Positions 35,293-43,848 of a stretch of 64,000 bases of DNA are shown piece by piece (positions within the stretch are counted from its first letter, which is position 1; each line of letters opens with the position of its first letter). The notes below the pieces were generated by a model, which saw only the letters and a program-made list of their open reading frames with translations, was not told where the DNA came from and ran no database searches. The DNA comes from Marinobacter iranensis (lineage in GTDB: Bacteria; Pseudomonadota; Gammaproteobacteria; Pseudomonadales; Oleiphilaceae), in the NCBI RefSeq assembly GCF_029207565.1, contig NZ_JANCMW010000011.1, positions 119,903 to 183,902 on the forward strand, read 5' to 3'. The translations under genes and the position numbers were made by a program.

Positions 35293-35656
35293 TGCCCGCG
35301 AGGTAACTGGCCTAATCCAATCCGGTAGCATCCGATTGCAAGACGCACAACTGGAATCACTCAGCCTGGAAAGCCGCTTTGATCTGACTTATAACGCCGC
35401 TCATGCGCTGTCACTCGCTGCACTGCGCCATCTCGGATATCGCTCTGACAACCGATACCTTGTTTTTCAATGTCTGCAGCACACACTGGACCTTCCATCC
35501 GCGAAATGGCGCATTCTTGATCAGGCCCATCGCAAACGAAATCTGGCGGAATACGAGGGCTTCATTGACGTAGACGAAAGCCTTGTTGCCAGCCTTGTCC
35601 GGGTCTGTGAGGACGTCAAGGTGGCAGTTAAAGAGCTGACGGAGAATGGCAGATAG
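35231..35656 (+). CDS. HEPN-domain protein (toxin-like partner)
   Basis: 141 aa from ATG 35231, nine bases after AAGGGA. All-helical with SRFDLTYNAAHALSLAALRHLGY and AHRKRNLAEYEGF near the C-terminus (R103, N104, Y108), which resembles the HEPN RNase motif but with Tyr where His of RX4-6H is expected. In HEPN/MNT systems this protein is the RNase or its inactive relative. The gene is embedded in the end of the nucleotidyltransferase frame, so translation is coupled. Confidence 0.78.
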   Translation: MNKEALENLVNIRKLHHEVADAREVTGLIQSGSIRLQDAQLESLSLESRFDLTYNAAHALSLAALRHLGYRSDNRYLVFQCLQHTLDLPSAKWRILDQAHRKRNLAEYEGFIDVDESLVASLVRVCEDVKVAVKELTENGR

Positions 35657-35665
35657 CCTATCTCT

Positions 35666-35699
35666 ACCCAATATGGGTCGATAAATGCCCATATTGGGT
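35666..35699. promoter_or_regulatory. Paired 13-bp palindromes downstream of the HEPN gene
   Basis: ACCCAATATGGGT (35666-35678) and GCCCATATTGGGT (35687-35699) start 21 bases apart, matching the motif and pitch of the upstream pair. Together they also form a perfect 14-bp inverted repeat (CTACCCAATATGGG with its complement) around a 10-base loop, so the site could fold as a hairpin at the end of the transcript as well as act as an operator. Confidence 0.7.
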
Positions 35700-35716
35700 A
35701 GCTTTCAGTAAACGAC

Positions 35717-37294
35717 TTATAGTGCCGGCGCTGCCTCGCCTACCCCTTCGCCCTCCGGCTCACATACATACTGCCCCGCATCAAACCGCTTTGTCTGCTG
35801 GCGGAACTGCCAGGTGAAGCCCGGCCACAGCGTGGTGTTCTTGCCATTCTCGTTCACGTACCAGCTCTTGCACCCGGTCTGCCAGACGGAGTCGCCGAGT
35901 TTGGCGTGGATGGAAGCGTTGTATTGGCTTAGGGCGTCTTCCCTCACTTCCACGCTCTTCCAGCCGTGTTTTTCCATCTTCTTTAAGGCATCCACCATGT
36001 ACTGGATCTGGCTTTCGATCATGTACACCATGGAGCTGTGGCCCAGACCGGTGTTGGGTCCCATCAGCATGAAGAAGTTGGGGAAGCCGGCGATAGCGCT
36101 GCCCTTGTAGGCTTCGGCGCCGTCTTTCCAGGCCTCCAGCAAGTCCTGGCTGTTGCGGCCGTGCACCATGCCTGCGGGGATCGGGTCCTGGGCCTTGAAG
36201 CCGGTGCCGTAGATGATGCAGTCCACTTCCCGCTCGTTGCCGTTGTTGTCCACGATGACGTTACCGCGCACTTCGCGAATGCCGTCGGTGAGCACGTCCA
36301 CGTTGTCCTGTGCCAGGGCCGGGTAATAGTTGTTGGAGATCAGTACCCGCTTGCAGCCGAAATGGAAATCCGGGGTGACTTTCCGGCGCAGTTCCTTGTC
36401 CTTGATCTGGTTGCGGATGTGGCGACGGGCCTGCAGCTCACCGAGCTTGAGGATACGTGGGTTGCCTACAAAGCCCAGCACCCGGGCTTCCAGCATCCAG
36501 TAGATGCTCTGGCGGAAGGCATTCAGGGTCTGTGGGAATTTGCGGAACAGCATCCTTTCCAGCGGGCGGATCTCGCGGTCCGGTTTGGGGACAATCCATG
36601 GCGGGGTGCGCTGGTACAGGTCCAGGTGAGCTGCGTCTTTGGCCACTTCCGGGACGAACTGGATGGCTGAGGCGCCGGTACCGATCACAGCAACCCGCTT
36701 ACCTTTGAAGTCGTAGCTGTGGTCCCAGTCCTGGGAGTGAAAGCTTTTGCCGGTGAAGGTGTCAATGCCTTTGATGTTGGGGTACGCCGGTGTGCTGAGG
36801 CCGCCCATGCCAGAGACGACAATATCGGCCTTGAAGGAGCTGAATTCGGGCAGGTCCCTGTCTTTACGGTTAAGTTTGTCGCCCGGGTTCAGGCCTTTGT
36901 GTCGCATGTAGGCCCAGAGCTTGGGGCTGTCGCAGGTTTCGACGGTCCAGCTTTGGGTCTTTTCGTCGAATCGGGCGCCGGCCACGTGGGTGTTCAGGCG
37001 CACGTGTTTCATCAGGTCGTATTTTTCGGCGCAGCCTCGCAGGTAGGCCTGGATTTCTTTCTGCTGGGCGAACATTCTGCTCCAGTTTGGGTTCTGTTCG
37101 AACGAGAAGGAGTAGAGGGCAGACTGTACGTCACAGGCACAGCCTGGGTAGTGGTTTTCGTGCCAGGTGCCGCCGACGTCGTCGCTCTGTTCCAGGATGA
37201 CGAAGTTGTCGTATCCGGCTTCTTTGAGTTTGATGCCCATGCCGAGGCCGGAGAATCCGGTGCCGATTATGGCGATTTGTGCGTTCTGACTCAT
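35717..37294 (-). CDS. Baeyer-Villiger-type flavin monooxygenase
   Basis: 525 aa from ATG 37294. The frame continues to 37579 through operator and repeat copy D; those 95 residues are not real protein. FAD Rossmann motif IIGTGFSGLGMGIKL near the start, BVMO fingerprint FTGKSFHSQDWD (about residue 165), and NADPH Rossmann VIGTGASAIQFVPEV. It inserts oxygen into ketones or steroids, or hydroxylates hydrocarbons, using NADPH. It is divergent from a TetR gene with tandem operator-like dyads in between. Confidence 0.9.
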   Translation of the reverse strand: MSQNAQIAIIGTGFSGLGMGIKLKEAGYDNFVILEQSDDVGGTWHENHYPGCACDVQSALYSFSFEQNPNWSRMFAQQKEIQAYLRGCAEKYDLMKHVRLNTHVAGARFDEKTQSWTVETCDSPKLWAYMRHKGLNPGDKLNRKDRDLPEFSSFKADIVVSGMGGLSTPAYPNIKGIDTFTGKSFHSQDWDHSYDFKGKRVAVIGTGASAIQFVPEVAKDAAHLDLYQRTPPWIVPKPDREIRPLERMLFRKFPQTLNAFRQSIYWMLEARVLGFVGNPRILKLGELQARRHIRNQIKDKELRRKVTPDFHFGCKRVLISNNYYPALAQDNVDVLTDGIREVRGNVIVDNNGNEREVDCIIYGTGFKAQDPIPAGMVHGRNSQDLLEAWKDGAEAYKGSAIAGFPNFFMLMGPNTGLGHSSMVYMIESQIQYMVDALKKMEKHGWKSVEVREDALSQYNASIHAKLGDSVWQTGCKSWYVNENGKNTTLWPGFTWQFRQQTKRFDAGQYVCEPEGEGVGEAAPAL

Positions 37295-37363
37295 GCTGCT
37301 ACCTCGTTGTTCGCTAGCCATTCGGCCTTGCCTGTTATTGTGTGTTTCGCCATGATGTCTGGC

Positions 37364-37407
37364 AGTATACACATGTATACATTGCGAAGTAGACATCTGT
37401 ATACTTC
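37364..37407. promoter_or_regulatory. Tandem operator-like dyads between BVMO and TetR genes
   Basis: GTATACACATGTATAC (37365-37380) pairs 6+6 bases around ACAT. A 22-bp imperfect dyad at 37386-37407 (GAAGTAGACAT and its partner) pairs 9 of 11. They lie about 70 bases before the monooxygenase start and are the likely target of the divergent TetR protein. With repeat copy D they account for most of the 312-base gap 37295-37606. Confidence 0.55.
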
Positions 37408-37481
37408 CATCCAGACTAATCTGGCTGATTGGCCTCGTTTGATAAGCAACTGTCCTCCAGATCAAACTTGGGGGCGGGGGC

Positions 37482-37581
37482 AATTGGGAAGGCTTTTCCG
37501 AAACACGCTCAAGCACATCCATGTGGCGCTTGAGCTCCGCCATCCATGGCTCCGCACAGTTTCGGAAAAGCCTCCCCAATT
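37482..37581. repeat. Palindromic repeat element, copy D (core reversed)
   Basis: 100 bp. Outer arms 37482-37504 and 37559-37581 pair over 22 of 23 positions, with sequence unlike copies A and C. Inner hairpins are CACATCCATGTG (37514-37525), enclosed by a further 8-bp stem GCTCAAGC/GCTTGAGC (37507-37514 and 37528-37535), and GCCATCCATGGC (37539-37550). It ends 25 bases before the TetR start. Confidence 0.9.
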
Positions 37582-37606
37582 ACCCTTCTAACCAAGGTGA
37601 TACTTC

Positions 37607-38230
37607 ATGAAAGTTTTGACGGGTGGAAAGCTGAAGCTGGTACAAGCAGCGCTACGCTTGATCACCGAGAGTCGAAGTCTCACTTCTCTCGGCCTACGGG
37701 AACTGGCCCGCGAGGCCGGGCTGAACCCGAATACTTTTTACCGTCACTTCAGGAATCTGGACGAATTCGGGTTACAGGTTCTGGGCTATATCGCAGAAGA
37801 CATGAAGTCAGGGGTGCGTGAATTGCGGCGGATGGCGGAGTCGTCGGAGCAGGCGTCCCATGACACGGTGACGTTTGTGTACCACTATTTTCTGGCCAAT
37901 CCGGCGGCGACTACGGTGGCGGTAAGGGAGCTCCATGGGCCGTCGCCATTGTTGAGAAGAGCCCTTGAAGCCCAGCTGGACGCCAGCGCCAGGGAGATGG
38001 CGGAGGATATTATTGACCGGCAGTTGGTCAGTGCCGTGCCGCCGGAGACGATTCACGAAATTTCACGTATGACCATTCGCTATATTCTGTTCCGGGCCAT
38101 GGATTACATCGAGAAACCGGCACAGCGGGAAACCATTCAGCAGGAAACCGAGCGTTTTATTAATCGGCAATTCCGGGGTGCGATGCTGGACCGTCTTTCC
38201 CAGTCCGAGATTGAGGGTTTATTGAGCTGA
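37607..38230 (+). CDS. TetR-family regulator
   Basis: 207 aa. HTH at about residues 10-55 (RLITESRSLTSLGLRELAREAGLNPNTFYRHFRNLDEFG), of the type seen in Pseudomonas fatty-acid regulators such as DesT-like proteins. The C-terminal domain has VAVRELHGPSPLLRRALEAQL. It is divergent from the BVMO gene and faces pntAB. The likely target is the dyad region 37364-37407. Confidence 0.88.
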   Translation: MKVLTGGKLKLVQAALRLITESRSLTSLGLRELAREAGLNPNTFYRHFRNLDEFGLQVLGYIAEDMKSGVRELRRMAESSEQASHDTVTFVYHYFLANPAATTVAVRELHGPSPLLRRALEAQLDASAREMAEDIIDRQLVSAVPPETIHEISRMTIRYILFRAMDYIEKPAQRETIQQETERFINRQFRGAMLDRLSQSEIEGLLS

Positions 38231-38360
38231 CCGTTCTGGGCCAATTGAGAAATCCCGGAAAGCGCGGTTCAACTCAATTGACCAGGAGCACCTGGCATAA
38301 ACACGCCAGGAGCTTCAGCAATACTGCGTCGTTTCCAGGCCACACCGGGCAAATCTGTTA

Positions 38361-38380
38361 ACTTACACTAGTATGTAGGT
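38361..38380. promoter_or_regulatory. Imperfect dyad upstream of pntA
   Basis: ACTTACACTAGTATGTAGGT pairs 6 of 7 outer bases around CTAGTA, 45 bases before pntA. It resembles the TetR-type dyads nearby (TACA...TGTA) but could equally be a promoter element. Confidence 0.3.
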
Positions 38381-38425
38381 ATCCAGACAACTGGTTCATC
38401 GGGCAATCCGGAGGACGTAACAACA

Positions 38426-40003
38426 ATGAAGATCGGTATTCCCAGGGAAATTTTCAAGGATGAGCGGCGGGTGGCAGCCACGCCACCTTCTGTTCACAAA
38501 CTCATTGGTCTTGGTTACGAGGTAGTGGTTGAAGGCGGTGCTGGCGAAGCCGCTAATTACTCGGACGAAGCCTACGAAAAAGTGGGCGCGGCCATAGCGT
38601 CCGACACCACATCACTGTGGCAGGACGCGGATTTTATCCTCAAAGTCCGCGCGCCGATGAAGAACCCTTCCCTTAAAAAGCACGAAGTGGATCTGATGAA
38701 GGAGGGGGCGTTCCTGGTCAGTTATATCTGGCCGGCGCAGAATCCGGAGCTGCTGGAGAAGCTGGCAGCGAAGAAGATTACCTCGTTCGCCATCGACGCC
38801 CTTCCCCGTATCAGCCGTGCCCAGAAGATGGACGCTCTCAGCGCCATGGCGAATATTGCCGGCTACCGGGCGGTAATTGAGGCGGCCAACAATTTCGGGC
38901 GTTTCTTTACCGGGCAGGTAACGGCGGCCGGCAAGGTCCCCCCGGCGAAGATCATGGTGATCGGTGCCGGTGTGGCTGGCCTGGCGGCGATTGGCGCCGC
39001 CAACAGCATGGGCGCCATCGTGCGGGCGTTTGATACCCGCCTGGAGGTGAAGGAGCAGGTCGAGAGCATGGGCGCCGAGTTCCTGGTGCTGGATTTCGAC
39101 GACGAGGATGGCAGCGGCAGCGGCGGCTACGCCAAGCAGATGAGCGACGAGTTTATCAAGGCGGAAATGGCGCTGTTTGCGGAGCAGGCGGAGGAGGTGG
39201 ATATCATCATCACCACCGCGCTGATTCCCGGCAAGCCCGCGCCGAAACTGATTACCGCCGACATGGTGAAATCCATGAAACCCGGCAGCGTGATTGTCGA
39301 CCTGGCGTCCGAGCGCGGCGGTAACTGTGAGCTGACGGAGCCAGGCAAGGTGGCCCATCACCATGGCGTGACGCTGATCGGCTACACCGACCTGCCCAGC
39401 CGCATGGCCAAGGTAGCCAGCGACCTCTACGCCACCAACCTGGTTCACCTGCTCACGGAGCTGACTCCGGAGAAGGACGGCCAGCCCCAGGTCAACATGG
39501 AGGACGACGTCATCCGTGGCCTGACGGTTGTGCGAGAGGCCGAGGTTACCTGGCCGCCACCCCAGCCGGAAGCGCCGGTCAGTCCCAAACCGGCGCCAGG
39601 CACGGAAGAGCCCTCGGCTGAAGACAAAGCCGCAGCAAAGAAAGAAGCCGAGCGCCGCAGCCTGATTGGCAAGGGCGCCCTGCTGGTGGTAACGGCACTG
39701 GCGCTCTACGGCGTTGGCGCCCACGCGCCGGAAAGCTTCCTGCAACACTTTACGGTGTTTGTACTGGCCTGCTTTATCGGCTGGCAGGTGATCTGGAACG
39801 TGACACCGTCCCTGCATACGCCCTTAATGAGCGTGACCAACGCCATCAGTGGCATCATTGTGATCGGTGCCATTCTGCATCTGGCCCAGGCGGAGAACCT
39901 TGCCGTCGGTATCATGGCCTTTGTCGCGGTGCTGATTGCCAGCATCAACGTGGGAGGTGGCTTTCGGGTCACCCATCGCATGCTCAAAATGTTTCGCAGG
40001 TAG
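38426..40003 (+). CDS. pntA: NAD(P) transhydrogenase subunit alpha
   Basis: 525 aa. Residues 1-370 form the NAD(H)-binding domain I (KIGIPREIFKDERRVAATP, QKMDALSAMANIAGYRAVIEA, VIGAGVAGLAAIGAANSMGA). A Pro/Ala/Glu-rich linker (about 380-410) follows, then four membrane segments as in E. coli PntA. With PntB it couples hydride transfer from NADH to NADP+ to proton entry. It would supply NADPH for the monooxygenases in this window. The start follows GGAGG. Confidence 0.96.
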   Translation: MKIGIPREIFKDERRVAATPPSVHKLIGLGYEVVVEGGAGEAANYSDEAYEKVGAAIASDTTSLWQDADFILKVRAPMKNPSLKKHEVDLMKEGAFLVSYIWPAQNPELLEKLAAKKITSFAIDALPRISRAQKMDALSAMANIAGYRAVIEAANNFGRFFTGQVTAAGKVPPAKIMVIGAGVAGLAAIGAANSMGAIVRAFDTRLEVKEQVESMGAEFLVLDFDDEDGSGSGGYAKQMSDEFIKAEMALFAEQAEEVDIIITTALIPGKPAPKLITADMVKSMKPGSVIVDLASERGGNCELTEPGKVAHHHGVTLIGYTDLPSRMAKVASDLYATNLVHLLTELTPEKDGQPQVNMEDDVIRGLTVVREAEVTWPPPQPEAPVSPKPAPGTEEPSAEDKAAAKKEAERRSLIGKGALLVVTALALYGVGAHAPESFLQHFTVFVLACFIGWQVIWNVTPSLHTPLMSVTNAISGIIVIGAILHLAQAENLAVGIMAFVAVLIASINVGGGFRVTHRMLKMFRR

Positions 40004-40015
40004 GAGGCGCCCGAC

Positions 40016-41410
40016 ATGAGTACAGGACTGGTGAGCGTGGCCTACGTGGTCGCAAGTATCTGCTTTATCCTCAGCCTGGGTGGCCTTAGCCACCAGGAAT
40101 CGGCACGGCGCGGTAACCTCTACGGCGTGGCTGGCATCATCATCGCGGTGGGGGCCACCCTCGCCAGCGTGGGTGATGGCGGCATCATCGCCATTGTGAT
40201 TGCAGTGCTGCTCGGTGCCGGTATTGGTATCCCCATCGCCAACAAGGTGGAAATGACCCAGATGCCGCAGCTTGTAGCCCTGCTGCACAGTTTCGTGGGT
40301 CTGGCAGCGGTGCTGGTGGGCTTTTCCGGCTATATAGAGCCGCTGGTCGCAACGACCGGAGCCGAGCACACCATCAAGCTGGTGGAGGTGTTTGTGGGTA
40401 TCTTCATCGGTGCGGTGACCTTCACCGGGTCGCTGGTGGCCTGCGGTAAACTGGATGGCCGCATCGACAGCAAGGCTCTGACCCTACCCGGCCGACACCT
40501 GATGAACCTGGTGGCGATTATCGCCTGTGTGTTGCTGGGGGCCTGGTTCCTGGGTACCGACAACATGGCACTCGGGCTGATCTCCCTTGTCATCATGACA
40601 GCCATTGCCTCGGTGCTTGGTATCCACCTGATCATGGCTATCGGCGGTGCCGACATGCCGGTGGTGGTCTCCATGCTCAACAGCTACTCAGGATGGGCAG
40701 CGGCCTCCATCGGTTTCATGCTGGGCAACGACCTGCTCATTGTTACCGGCGCACTGGTCGGCAGCAGCGGTGCTATCCTCAGCTACATCATGTGCAAGGC
40801 CATGAACCGCTCGTTCATTAGCGTGATTCTCGGCGGCTTTGGCCAGACGACCAGCAGTTCAAGCACTACGGACTCTGACCAGACCGTCTACGAATCCAGC
40901 GCGGATGATGTGTGCGAGGAACTGCGCAACGCCGATTCAGTGATCATCGTGCCAGGTTACGGCATGGCGGTAGCCCAAGCCCAGAACGGCGTCAGCGAGA
41001 TGACCAAAATACTGCGGGAACGGGGAGTGAACGTACGCTTTGGCATCCACCCCGTGGCCGGTCGTTTGCCCGGGCACATGAACGTTCTGCTGGCGGAAGC
41101 CCACGTACCCTACGACATCGTGCTGGAAATGGACGAGATCAACGCCGATTTCCCGGAAACCGACGTGGTTCTGGTCATCGGTGCCAATGATACCGTGAAC
41201 CCGGCCGCCGCGGAGGATCCGGGCAGCCCCATCGCTGGCATGCCGGTGCTGGAAGTGTGGAAAGCCCGCCAGGTGGTTGTTCTCAAACGGGGCATGGCCA
41301 CCGGTTATTCCGGTGTGGAGAACCCGCTGTTCTTCAAGGACAACACCCGCATGCTATTCGGTGACGCCAAGGAAAGCATCGACAAACTGGTAGGGGGACT
41401 ACGGGGCTGA
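40016..41410 (+). CDS. pntB: NAD(P) transhydrogenase subunit beta
   Basis: 464 aa. About eight membrane segments (residues 5-260) form the proton channel, and residues about 290-464 form the NADP(H)-binding domain III (SVIIVPGYGMAVAQAQ, GIHPVAGRLPGHMNVLLAEA, VIGANDTVNPAA, KRGMATGYSGVENPLF). It starts 12 bases after pntA and completes the transhydrogenase. Confidence 0.96.
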   Translation: MSTGLVSVAYVVASICFILSLGGLSHQESARRGNLYGVAGIIIAVGATLASVGDGGIIAIVIAVLLGAGIGIPIANKVEMTQMPQLVALLHSFVGLAAVLVGFSGYIEPLVATTGAEHTIKLVEVFVGIFIGAVTFTGSLVACGKLDGRIDSKALTLPGRHLMNLVAIIACVLLGAWFLGTDNMALGLISLVIMTAIASVLGIHLIMAIGGADMPVVVSMLNSYSGWAAASIGFMLGNDLLIVTGALVGSSGAILSYIMCKAMNRSFISVILGGFGQTTSSSSTTDSDQTVYESSADDVCEELRNADSVIIVPGYGMAVAQAQNGVSEMTKILRERGVNVRFGIHPVAGRLPGHMNVLLAEAHVPYDIVLEMDEINADFPETDVVLVIGANDTVNPAAAEDPGSPIAGMPVLEVWKARQVVVLKRGMATGYSGVENPLFFKDNTRMLFGDAKESIDKLVGGLRG

Positions 41411-41414
41411 TCGA

Positions 41415-42551
41415 TCAGGCCTCAGCCTCTTTTGCAAAGAACCGTTCGATTTGCCGGGACTGGCTCTGGCCGTCCCGGTAGCCCAGTGCGATCAATTCGC
41501 GGCAGAAGCGCTTGTCAAACAGCAGGAAGCTGGCGAGGTTAGCATTGGAGAACGGCGCCGAGTCCGATGCGCCGGTAAGCCGGCGCAGTACCAGCGGCAT
41601 GCCATCAATGTACTTCATGGCCAGTTCGTTGATGGGTTCGGAGGGAGAGATTTCCAGGATATCCACCGGGTTCAGGTCAAGCCCGGACTCCTTCAGCCGT
41701 TTTTCCGGGATCAATTCCAGCAGTTGATTGATCAGCCGCGAGCGGTCGATGTCATAATCCAGCGTGTCCAGGAACATGCCGTTAAATACGTGCGCCAATA
41801 CCTGGGTCAGTGTCGGCATGCCAGGCTTGTCAGGGCGTTTTGGCGGGCACATGGCATTGGCGCTGACGCCAATCACCAATACCTTGCGGGCCCCCAGCCG
41901 CAACGCCGGGCTGATATGAGCCATTTGCCGGGTAACGCCGTCACCGAAATACTCTCGATTGATTTTCACCGGCCTGAACAGTGTGGGAATCGCAGCGGAC
42001 GCCATGATGTGATCCACTGACAGTTCCGTGCGGGTGCCACTGCGCTGGCCCACCGACCAGCCTTCCAGCCCCTCGGCGCCCTCAAAGAAACAGATATTCT
42101 GGCCCGTGGCATAACCACAGGCGTTCAGACCCACTGCGTCGATGTGGCCCTCGCGGATTGTCTGCCGAATACTCTGAAGGTCAATTTCCTGTTCCAACAG
42201 GTCACGCAGCGGTGAATTGTCCAGAAAGGACACCGGTCCGCTCTCGATGGGCCGGCTGATCATCTTGCGGGCGATGGCGCTGAAACCGCGCATCAGGCTG
42301 AACGTATCGGCCCGGAACACCCGCTCCATGCTCAGTTCCGACCAGACCTTCTCCAGATGATCAATGTTATGCCGGAAAAGCCCGCGATTACCGGCCACTG
42401 CCATGGCATTAATAGCACCAGAGGAGGTACCGACAATGACATTGAAGGGGTGGCTCCAGTCTGGATACATATCGGCAATGGCACGTAGCACTCCTACCTG
42501 ATAGGCCGCCCGCGCGCCTCCACCGGTGAGAATCACACCTTTCTTTGTCAT
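41415..42551 (-). CDS. Patatin-like phospholipase
   Basis: 378 aa from ATG 42551; a 12-residue longer start is possible. Oxyanion hole GGGARAAYQVGVL (about 9-21), nucleophile Ser in GTSSGAIN (about 46) and catalytic Asp in YFGDGVTRQ (about 205) make the Ser-Asp dyad complete. It hydrolyses acyl esters of lipids. It converges on pntB with four bases between stops. No signal peptide is seen, so it acts in the cytoplasm or at the inner face of the membrane. Confidence 0.9.
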   Translation of the reverse strand: MTKKGVILTGGGARAAYQVGVLRAIADMYPDWSHPFNVIVGTSSGAINAMAVAGNRGLFRHNIDHLEKVWSELSMERVFRADTFSLMRGFSAIARKMISRPIESGPVSFLDNSPLRDLLEQEIDLQSIRQTIREGHIDAVGLNACGYATGQNICFFEGAEGLEGWSVGQRSGTRTELSVDHIMASAAIPTLFRPVKINREYFGDGVTRQMAHISPALRLGARKVLVIGVSANAMCPPKRPDKPGMPTLTQVLAHVFNGMFLDTLDYDIDRSRLINQLLELIPEKRLKESGLDLNPVDILEISPSEPINELAMKYIDGMPLVLRRLTGASDSAPFSNANLASFLLFDKRFCRELIALGYRDGQSQSRQIERFFAKEAEA

Positions 42552-42583
42552 GACGGGCTTCCGTGGTAGACCAGTACTCGCTA

Positions 42584-43126
42584 TCAAGCCTGCTTGATCT
42601 TACGCCGGCGTTTTCCGGCAAACGGGTTGTTAAAGCTGGAATCCTGCCCCTGCAATTTGGCCTCGGGATGGTTCTTGGCCATCAGTTCCTTGACCTTGGG
42701 AATATGATCCTTCGGCGCATCCACCATGATCAGGTACTTACCTGCCTCGATGTCCTGATGGAACGGCTCAAGGCGATAGTTTTCACTCTGGATACCACCA
42801 AAGCCACCTACCCAGGCCCCGGCGACAACGACAAAGATAAACAGGGCAATCCAGGCGGCTGCGGGCATTGCCAACACCTCCAGTAATGCCATGGGAACGA
42901 TAAAGGCCAGCGCCAGCACAAAACCGGTTATGGCACCACGTTCGACGTATCTGGGCAGATCCGTACGATCCAGAATGGAAGCGGTGTGTAGCTGATGGGT
43001 GTACAGGCCGGCCTCGTCCTTGCTGACGATGTGAAAACGCCAGTCAGTGACTTCATGCTCGTGAAGGTCGTCGGAGATCTCTTTTGCGCTGTCAATCGAA
43101 GATACCAGATAGAATAACCGTATCAT
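42584..43126 (-). CDS. Small membrane protein of unknown function
   Basis: 180 aa. A cytoplasmic N-terminal region (RLFYLVSSIDSAKEISDDLHEHEV) looks like an alpha/beta ferredoxin-like module. Two adjacent hydrophobic helices (about 65-110) follow, with a Gly-rich turn (AGAWVGGFGGIQ), then YLIMVDAPKDHIPKVKELM and a basic tail. The layout resembles DUF1269-like magnesium/stress proteins, but I cannot name a family with confidence. Confidence 0.6.
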   Translation of the reverse strand: MIRLFYLVSSIDSAKEISDDLHEHEVTDWRFHIVSKDEAGLYTHQLHTASILDRTDLPRYVERGAITGFVLALAFIVPMALLEVLAMPAAAWIALFIFVVVAGAWVGGFGGIQSENYRLEPFHQDIEAGKYLIMVDAPKDHIPKVKELMAKNHPEAKLQGQDSSFNNPFAGKRRRKIKQA

Positions 43127-43227
43127 GGTGCTTCTCCTCTTCCGCCAATAAATGAGGCGTTCTTCCTATAACAATCTAGTTCAAAATCTCCAATTTTACG
43201 TAGTTTGGCCGCAATCCACTCCGGGCC

Positions 43228-43848
43228 TCAGCCCCCGAGGTTGCGAATAAGCATGATCGGGCCAATTAATGAAATCCCCCAGGCAAACAGGGCAAGCAGG
43301 CCATCCTTGGAAATCATCGCCAGGCCAAAGGCCATAAGGGCCACGCCGGCAATGCTCGCGCTGAACGGCACAATCTCTGTTGCAGGCATCACTCCGGCAA
43401 TCACCATGCAACCCAGGGCCATCACATACAGCCCGGGCCCTTTCACGAGCAGGGTGAGCCGAGGGCGTATCAGGCGGTCGATCACCCGGGCAGGCCGGCG
43501 CAACCACTTTAACCCCTGCAAAAGCCTTTGCCGGGGTATCTCACGCTTCACAATCCATCCCGGCAACCAGAAGTGATTCCTGCCCAGCAGTACCTGCCCC
43601 AGCGTTAACAGCGTAAGCAGCCCCATGAGGGTTGGCATTCCGGGCAGTCCACTCAGGGGAGTAACCAGGATAATCCCGACAAGAAGCACCATGGGGCCGA
43701 ACGTCCGCCGGCCTACGGAATCCATCATTTCCCCGATGGAAACGAAAGCACGATTTTCAGCCCCGGCTTCAATCCGGTCCAGCAACTGCTCAATGTTGGC
43801 TGGATCGCCCTGGTCTTCCATTGGTTCCTGGCTCTGGATAGATGGCAC
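43228..43848 (-). CDS. ExoD-family membrane protein
   Basis: 206 aa from GTG 43848, which directly abuts the preceding stop; ATG 43821 after AGGA is an equally good start (197 aa). The hydrophilic N-terminal IEQLLDRIEAGAENRAFVSIGEMMDSVGRR followed by four membrane segments, with LTPLSGLPGMPTLMGLLTLL, is typical of exopolysaccharide synthesis ExoD proteins. The role is not well defined. It is co-transcribed with the small lipoprotein upstream. Confidence 0.85.
   Translation of the reverse strand: MPSIQSQEPMEDQGDPANIEQLLDRIEAGAENRAFVSIGEMMDSVGRRTFGPMVLLVGIILVTPLSGLPGMPTLMGLLTLLTLGQVLLGRNHFWLPGWIVKREIPRQRLLQGLKWLRRPARVIDRLIRPRLTLLVKGPGLYVMALGCMVIAGVMPATEIVPFSASIAGVALMAFGLAMISKDGLLALFAWGISLIGPIMLIRNLGG

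Noticed and set aside
37295..37579. Extended N-terminus of the Baeyer-Villiger-type monooxygenase
   Set aside because: Derived from operator and repeat copy D; the FAD motif begins just after ATG 37294.
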